Source of the DNA: Chryseosolibacter histidinae
Lineage (GTDB): Bacteria; Bacteroidota; Bacteroidia; Cytophagales; Cyclobacteriaceae
NCBI RefSeq assembly: GCF_018598225.1
Contig: NZ_JAHESF010000046.1
Coordinates: forward strand, 1-54,890
Length of the DNA stretch: 54,890 nt
Direction of reading: 5' to 3'
Made by a program: the position numbers and the translations under genes
In this document: piece by piece, positions 50,431 through 54,890 of the stretch
How the letters are laid out: every line of letters starts with the position of its first letter
How positions within the stretch are numbered: position 1 is the stretch's first letter
Notes under the pieces: model-generated
Databases searched by the model: none
What the model saw: the letters and a program-made list of their open reading frames with translations, nothing else
What the model was told of the DNA's origin: nothing

Positions 50431-50452
50431 ACAAAACACTGAAATAAGAAAA

Positions 50453-51037
50453 ATGAAACTTTCCATAATACGATACAACGCCGGCAACATCCAATCCGTC
50501 TCCTTCGCGCTGGAGCGACTGGGGGTCGATTTTACGATCACGGATGATCCGGAGCAGATCAGCAGCGCGGACAAAGTCCTGTTTCCTGGGGTGGGTGAAG
50601 CCAGCACCACCATGAACTACCTGAGGAACAAAGGTCTCGATAAAGTGATCCTGGGCCTGAAGCAACCGGTGCTCGGTATCTGCCTCGGTATGCAGCTGAT
50701 GTGCCGGCACTCGGAAGAAAACAACACGGACTGTCTTGGCATCTTCGATGAGACGGTAAAACAATTCATCCCCAAGGGCGACATGAAAGTTCCGCACATG
50801 GGATGGAACCAGCTGAAGCTTTCCAATGGCTGGATGGATCCTGCCCTTCAAAACAAAAACGTATACTTTGTTCACAGCTTCTACGTGCCGGTGAATCCGC
50901 ATACATCGGCCGTTACAGAATACATCAATCCTTTCAGCGCGGCCATGCGCAAGGATAATTTTTACGCTGTGCAATTCCACCCGGAGAAATCCGCGGAAGC
51001 TGGCGAGCTTGTACTAAAAACTTTTTTAAGGTCATGA
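50453..51037 (+). CDS. hisH: Imidazole glycerol phosphate synthase, glutaminase subunit
   Basis: The 194-residue glutamine amidotransferase supplies ammonia to HisF. It has the class I triad: nucleophile Cys in L-G-I-C-L-G-M-Q-L-M (near 80), and His and Glu in V-Q-F-H-P-E-K-S (near 182-184). The oxyanion-strand sequence F-P-G-V-G-E and the interface segment H-M-G-W-N-Q are present. Downstream it overlaps hisA by 4 bases (ATGA). Only the preceding repeat-filled gap separates it from hisB. Confidence 0.95.
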   Translation: MKLSIIRYNAGNIQSVSFALERLGVDFTITDDPEQISSADKVLFPGVGEASTTMNYLRNKGLDKVILGLKQPVLGICLGMQLMCRHSEENNTDCLGIFDETVKQFIPKGDMKVPHMGWNQLKLSNGWMDPALQNKNVYFVHSFYVPVNPHTSAVTEYINPFSAAMRKDNFYAVQFHPEKSAEAGELVLKTFLRS

Positions 51038-51747
51038 GGATCATTCCCGCTATTGATATTATCGACGGAAAATGTGTACGTCTTACCCAGGGCGACTATG
51101 CCCAGAAAAAGATCTACAACGAAGATCCGCTGGCCGTAGCCAAAAGTTTTGAAAACGCCGGCATAAAATACCTCCACCTGGTAGACCTCGATGGCGCGAA
51201 AGCAGGCGCTGTGAAGAATTGGGCCGTGGTAAAAGCCATCACCTCGGCAACAAAGCTCCAGGTAGATTTTGGAGGAGGTATCAAAAAAGAAGACGATATC
51301 ACAAAGCTGCTCGACCATGGGGTGAAGCAGGTGAACCTGGGCAGCATTGCCGTGAAAGATCCGAAACTGGTATTTCATTGGATCAGCAAGTTTGGCGCAG
51401 ACAAGATCATTCTCAGCGCTGATGTCAAGAACGAGCTGGTACAGATCAGCGGCTGGCTGGAAAGTGCTTCTATCACCATCGAGGATTTCGTGAAGGATTT
51501 CGAGCAACATGGTATCCGGTACATCACCTGCACCGACATCAGCACCGACGGCATGCTGAGTGGCCCGAACGAAGCCCTTTATCAAAAACTGGTAAAACGG
51601 TTTCCCGGCATACAATGGATCGCCAGTGGTGGCGTAAGCGCAGTCTCCGATCTGGAGAAGCTGAAGACACTGGGAATGGACGGTGTCATTATCGGTAAAG
51701 CTATTTACGAAGGAAAGATCAAACTGGAAGAACTCACGAAATTCTGA
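51034..51747 (+). CDS. hisA: ProFAR isomerase
   Basis: The (beta/alpha)8 enzyme opens the ribose ring of ProFAR to PRFAR. The 237-residue protein begins [22 protein letters not shown], with the catalytic Asp in I-D-I-I-D. It has [30 protein letters not shown] (second catalytic Asp) and A-S-G-G-V-S. The two half-barrel phosphate sites are intact. It is nested between hisH (4-base overlap) and hisF (1-base gap). Confidence 0.95.
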   Translation: MRIIPAIDIIDGKCVRLTQGDYAQKKIYNEDPLAVAKSFENAGIKYLHLVDLDGAKAGAVKNWAVVKAITSATKLQVDFGGGIKKEDDITKLLDHGVKQVNLGSIAVKDPKLVFHWISKFGADKIILSADVKNELVQISGWLESASITIEDFVKDFEQHGIRYITCTDISTDGMLSGPNEALYQKLVKRFPGIQWIASGGVSAVSDLEKLKTLGMDGVIIGKAIYEGKIKLEELTKF

Positions 51748-51748
51748 T

Positions 51749-52513
51749 ATGCTCACAAAACGTATCATACCCTGCCTCGACATCAAAGACGGGCGCACTG
51801 TAAAGGGTGTCAATTTTGTCAATATCCGCGATGCGGGCGATCCCGTGGAACTGGCCGCGGCTTATGCGGAACAAGGTGCCGACGAGCTGGTGTTCCTGGA
51901 CATCTCCGCTACCAATGAAAAACGGAAAACACTGGCATCGCTGGTAAAGCAGATCGCCAGGCACATCAATATTCCATTCACAGTAGGCGGTGGCATCAGC
52001 AGCCCTGAGGATGTAGGCCCTTTGCTGGAATCGGGCGCAGACAAGGTGAGCATCAACTCTTCAGCCGTACGCAATCCGCAGCTGATCGACGAGCTCGCCA
52101 AAGCCTTCGGGTCTCAATGTATTGTGCTGGCGATAGACGCGCGCAGGGTGGGCAACCAGTGGACAGTGCATACCCACGGCGGCAAACAACCCACCGATAA
52201 GAAATTGTTTACGTGGGCTAAAGAAGGCCAGGAACGCGGCGCCGGCGAAATTTTGTTCACCAGCATGGACCACGACGGCACCAAGAGCGGGTTCGCCATC
52301 GATCCACTCGCCAAGCTCAACGGGCTGCTGCACATACCTGTTGTTGCTTCGGGCGGTGCCGGCAACGAAGGACATTTTATGGACGCCTTCGTTTTAGGAA
52401 AAGCTGATGCAGCGCTGGCAGCCAGCATCTTCCACTTCGGCGAGATCAAGATCCCCGCCCTGAAATCATTCTTACAGCAAAAAGGAATCAACATCAGACC
52501 AGGCCATGAATAA
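51749..52513 (+). CDS. hisF: Imidazole glycerol phosphate synthase, cyclase subunit
   Basis: The enzyme uses ammonia from HisH and PRFAR to form imidazole glycerol phosphate and AICAR. The 254-residue (beta/alpha)8 barrel starts [23 protein letters not shown]. The catalytic Asp residues are in C-L-D-I-K-D and [31 protein letters not shown] and V-A-S-G-G-A-G-N complete the phosphate sites. The open frame begins at 51683 inside hisA, but ATG 51749 gives the family length. It overlaps hisIE by 8 bases. Confidence 0.95.
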   Translation: MLTKRIIPCLDIKDGRTVKGVNFVNIRDAGDPVELAAAYAEQGADELVFLDISATNEKRKTLASLVKQIARHINIPFTVGGGISSPEDVGPLLESGADKVSINSSAVRNPQLIDELAKAFGSQCIVLAIDARRVGNQWTVHTHGGKQPTDKKLFTWAKEGQERGAGEILFTSMDHDGTKSGFAIDPLAKLNGLLHIPVVASGGAGNEGHFMDAFVLGKADAALAASIFHFGEIKIPALKSFLQQKGINIRPGHE

Positions 52514-53105
52514 TTTAACAATAGATTTCAGCAAGCTGAACGGACTCGTTCCCTGCATCATCCAGGATGCCACCACGCAACGTGTGCTCATGCTGGGATT
52601 CATGAACGAAGAAGCTTACAACAAAACGATCCAGGAAAAAAAGGTGGTCTTCTTCAGCCGCAGCAAACAACGCCTGTGGATGAAAGGTGAAACTTCCGGC
52701 AATGTGTTCGACCTGGTGGACATCGTCTCCGACTGCGACAACGACACATTGTTAGTGAAAGTGCACCCCCGGGGACCTGCATGCCATACCGGAGCCGACA
52801 CCTGCTTCAATGAAATCAACGAGCAATGGAATATCGACGCGCTCGAAAAGGTCATCCACGACAGAAAGGTCAATCCATCCAAGTCATCGTACACCACCAG
52901 CCTCTTTGAATCGGGCCTCAACAAGATCGCACAAAAAGTAGGTGAAGAAGCCGTTGAGCTCATCATCGAAGCCAAGGACAATAACAAGGAGCTGTTCCTC
53001 AACGAGGCCGCAGACCTGATGTTCCATTACCTGGTGTTGCTGCAGGAGAAGGGGTATACCTTCGATGACGTGCTCAGTGTTTTGAAAAAGCGGCACAAGA
53101 AATAG
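52506..53105 (+). CDS. hisIE: Bifunctional phosphoribosyl-AMP cyclohydrolase / phosphoribosyl-ATP pyrophosphatase
   Basis: The 199-residue fusion performs steps 2 and 3 of the pathway. The HisI part (1-110) has [32 protein letters not shown], the Mg motif D-C-D-N-D-T and the zinc Cys in [12 protein letters not shown]. The HisE part (about 118-199) has [13 protein letters not shown] and [15 protein letters not shown]. It is the last gene of the operon. A repeat element lies behind it; no obvious terminator was recognised. Confidence 0.95.
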   Translation: MNNLTIDFSKLNGLVPCIIQDATTQRVLMLGFMNEEAYNKTIQEKKVVFFSRSKQRLWMKGETSGNVFDLVDIVSDCDNDTLLVKVHPRGPACHTGADTCFNEINEQWNIDALEKVIHDRKVNPSKSSYTTSLFESGLNKIAQKVGEEAVELIIEAKDNNKELFLNEAADLMFHYLVLLQEKGYTFDDVLSVLKKRHKK

Positions 53106-53110
53106 GGAAT

Positions 53111-53261
53111 CAGTTGCCGGTTGCCAGTTGCCGGATAGCCGGTTTCGTGCAGTGTGGACGTCGTGATTTTTGTTTCTGCACACGGGTGAATGAGACACAG
53201 AACCCATACGTGAAAGTGTAAACCTCTCAAAACTGGCAACCGGTAACCGGCAACTGGCAAC
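53111..53261. repeat. CCGGTTGCC-family element, copy 3
   Basis: The third and shortest copy lies between two convergent genes, as copy 1 does. Left arm CAGTTGCCGGTTGCCAGTTG then GCCGGATAGCCGGTTTCGTG; right arm AACTGGCAACCGGTAACCGG and CAACTGGCAACT. The conserved internal positions (GTGGACGTCGTGATTTTTGTTTC, shortened, and AGAACCCATACGTGA) are more diverged. Confidence 0.85.
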
Positions 53262-53833
53262 TACTTGTCGTTATACACGGTGAGGTCAGACGTTTTCGGG
53301 TAGGTCTTCAGGTACGAGAGCTTGTAGGTGATGGTCTTGCGCCGTTCCATTTCCGAATACTCCGCTTCGAGCATTTCGGCTGACTCGTTTACCATGGAGA
53401 ATGAGATCGACGTTCCATTAGGCTCAATGTGTTTGTAGATAAAGGTCTTTCCCTCGGCCAGCACGCTCAGCTCGCCTACCACGGGATATTTTTTAGCATC
53501 GCGGTAGCTGAGCGAAACCTCCAGGTAGTCGCGTGTGGAGCTGGGCCAGTCGCGGAGGATGGCTATCCGCGCGTAATTATCCTTACGCTCCACGATGGTG
53601 ATCTTTTCGCGTTTGCTTAAGAAACGTTTGTTTCGCTTCACGATCACACATGATACGGAATAGATGCCTTCGAGAGGGTCGCTCTTCTCTTTTCCGAAGT
53701 AACGCCGCATCATGTCCTCGAAATCAACTTCCTCGTAAACGGTTTTCTTGAGCTTCTTATCGGATCTCGGCTGCGCTTCAGCCAGGTGCGACATCAGCAT
53801 AACAACGAGCAGTACTCCATACACTTTGCGCAT
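53261..53833 (-). CDS. Exported protein of unknown function
   Basis: The 190-residue protein is not recognised. A signal peptide (M-R-K-V-Y-G-V-L-L-V-V-M-L-M-S-H-L-A-E-A) is followed by a basic stretch and then alternating strands, for example I-Y-S-V-S-C-V-I-V-K-R-N-K-R, K-I-T-I-V-E-R-K-D-N-Y-A-R-I-A-I and L-E-V-S-L-S-Y-R-D-A-K-K. That pattern suggests a small beta-rich periplasmic or surface protein. ATG 53833 is chosen; 53839 is also possible. It starts only 13 bases after the stop of the oxidoreductase gene, so the two may be cotranscribed. Confidence 0.65.
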   Translation of the reverse strand: MRKVYGVLLVVMLMSHLAEAQPRSDKKLKKTVYEEVDFEDMMRRYFGKEKSDPLEGIYSVSCVIVKRNKRFLSKREKITIVERKDNYARIAILRDWPSSTRDYLEVSLSYRDAKKYPVVGELSVLAEGKTFIYKHIEPNGTSISFSMVNESAEMLEAEYSEMERRKTITYKLSYLKTYPKTSDLTVYNDK

Positions 53834-53846
53834 AACCATGACGTTT

Positions 53847-54890
53847 TTAGAAACAGATATCCTCGTATACACCACTGGTGCTCGTGCGACATGAAAGCTT
53901 ACCCCTCATGGCATCGGGCTTAAACAATGATTTTCCCAGCAGCATGCGCACACATTCCTGGATCCCCTCTGTGATAGACGGATGGGGGTGCACACATTCC
54001 GCCAGCTCTTCAATACCTTTATCCATCGAAATGAGCAGCGCCACAGCCTGCATGGCACTGGAAGCGTGGTTGCCCACGATCTTCAGGCCCAGGATCTTCA
54101 TCTGCTCGTCGTTGCTCACCAGCAGCTTGATAAACCCCTGTGTATTGCGTTTGGCGATGGCACGGGGAATACAAGCGTAGTCGAGGGTAACAACTTTGTA
54201 GTCGATGCCCTTTTCACGGGCGCTCACTTCGTTCAGCCCCACCCCTGCCACTTCCGGGTTCAGGAACATGATGGTGCTGATGTTCTCGTACACCAGTTTC
54301 CGTTTCGGATTACCGAAGATCTTCTCCACAGCGTACCGCCCCTCCAGCTCCCCCACGTTGACCAGCGAAATGTCTGATGTAATATCTCCTACAGCATAAA
54401 TATTGCCAATGTTGGTCTGTGTGTCGTTATCTTCAATGCCACGTTTGGTGATATTGATGGTAACGTTGTCTTCCCAAAGCTCTTCATAGTTAGGGGTTCT
54501 ACCCACCGCCACAAGGGCTTTTGCCACATTGAAGATCTCCTTGCCACCGTCCGTGTACTCGAGCTCGTACTCCACGCGATCGTTTTTTACTTCCATACGG
54601 ATCAGCCGCGAATTCCGGTGGATCAGCACGCCGTTGTTCTCCATATTGCGCTCGATCACGCGTACCACATCTTCATCTTCAAACGGCAGGATGCGGTCGC
54701 CTTTATCGATCAGGTGCACTTTAGTTTTTCCGAAGCCGGAAAAGATCGTGGCATACTCGCAACCGATAACACCAGCGCCCACGATCACCATACTTTCCGG
54801 AAAATCATCCATGTTCTCGATGCCATCGCTGGTCATCACGATCTTTTCATCGATCGGTAACTCGGGCAGATAACGCGGACGGCTTCCTGT
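53847..54890 (-). CDS. FAD-dependent pyridine nucleotide-disulfide oxidoreductase family protein (cut by window edge)
   Basis: The frame continues without a stop to the window edge, so the FAD-binding start is missing; the GTG at 54839 is internal, since the sequence upstream of it (T-G-S-R-P-R-Y-L-P-E-L) is also coding. About 347 residues are visible: the NAD-binding V-I-V-G-A-G-V-I-G-C-E-Y-A, the second FAD motif I-Y-A-V-G-D-I, and the C-terminal dimerisation part with V-H-P-H-P-S-I-T-E-G. The resemblance is to soluble transhydrogenase (SthA) and dihydrolipoyl dehydrogenase. Whether a redox-active disulfide exists cannot be judged because that region lies outside the window. Confidence 0.85.
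   Translation of the reverse strand, partial: TGSRPRYLPELPIDEKIVMTSDGIENMDDFPESMVIVGAGVIGCEYATIFSGFGKTKVHLIDKGDRILPFEDEDVVRVIERNMENNGVLIHRNSRLIRMEVKNDRVEYELEYTDGGKEIFNVAKALVAVGRTPNYEELWEDNVTINITKRGIEDNDTQTNIGNIYAVGDITSDISLVNVGELEGRYAVEKIFGNPKRKLVYENISTIMFLNPEVAGVGLNEVSAREKGIDYKVVTLDYACIPRAIAKRNTQGFIKLLVSNDEQMKILGLKIVGNHASSAMQAVALLISMDKGIEELAECVHPHPSITEGIQECVRMLLGKSLFKPDAMRGKLSCRTSTSGVYEDICF

Overview
The window comes from a member of the phylum Bacteroidota, most likely the Cytophagales (Chryseolinea/Ohtaekwangia-like). That placement is inference from gene content: a SusC/SusD pair, a hybrid two-component regulator with a beta-propeller sensor, a type B type-9-secretion sorting domain, Asp-rich lipoprotein N-termini, almost no Shine-Dalgarno sequences, and a TAnnTTTG promoter element. 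No RNA genes, CRISPR array or prophage were seen.

Layout. 1-1935: the end of a metallophosphoesterase, a lone receiver-domain protein and a secreted protein of unknown function. 2150-13089 (minus): a polysaccharide utilization locus with GH31 alpha-xylosidase-like enzyme (PA14 insert), SusC, SusD, an IPT/TIG surface glycan-binding lipoprotein and a GH9 endoglucanase. This combination resembles known xyloglucan loci. 13431-14520: a 32-residue membrane protein gene, a REP-associated tyrosine transposase gene and a cluster of GGAA...TTCC palindromes in two direct repeats. 14527-18651: the hybrid two-component regulator. 18760-23661: hexuronate catabolism, with exuT-eda-kdgK on the minus strand and uxaA divergent, controlled by a perfect 20-bp LacI-type operator. 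24687-32029: a haem acquisition cluster (HmuT, HmuU, HmuV, HemS, TonB receptor, HmuY). Three near-identical Fur-like palindromes lie in it, one of them in front of a divergent LuxR-type response regulator.

32915-45546 is a mixed housekeeping and accessory stretch: DUF3817, a Nudix CoA pyrophosphatase, two tandem Kunitz/BPTI-domain lipoproteins, a membrane-anchored HTH protein with an extracytoplasmic beta-rich domain, a LamG-like secreted protein, an M28 peptidase, small hypothetical proteins, methionine aminopeptidase, a large secreted FN3-type protein with a gliding-type C-terminus, and a TPR lipoprotein. 45834-53105 is a complete histidine operon (hisGDCBHAF-IE). It is preceded by a leader peptide with five consecutive His codons and a terminator/antiterminator arrangement. 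The window ends with an exported protein of unknown function and a truncated FAD/NAD disulfide-oxidoreductase-family gene.

The most unusual items are the tandem bacterial Kunitz lipoproteins, whose reactive-site residue differs (Met versus Asp) on a conserved scaffold; the complete his attenuator in a Bacteroidota genome; the iron-box regulon with its attached response regulator; and several families of intergenic hairpin repeats. One family (at 37.4, 39.0 and 53.1 kb) keeps both its inverted arms and an internal sequence.
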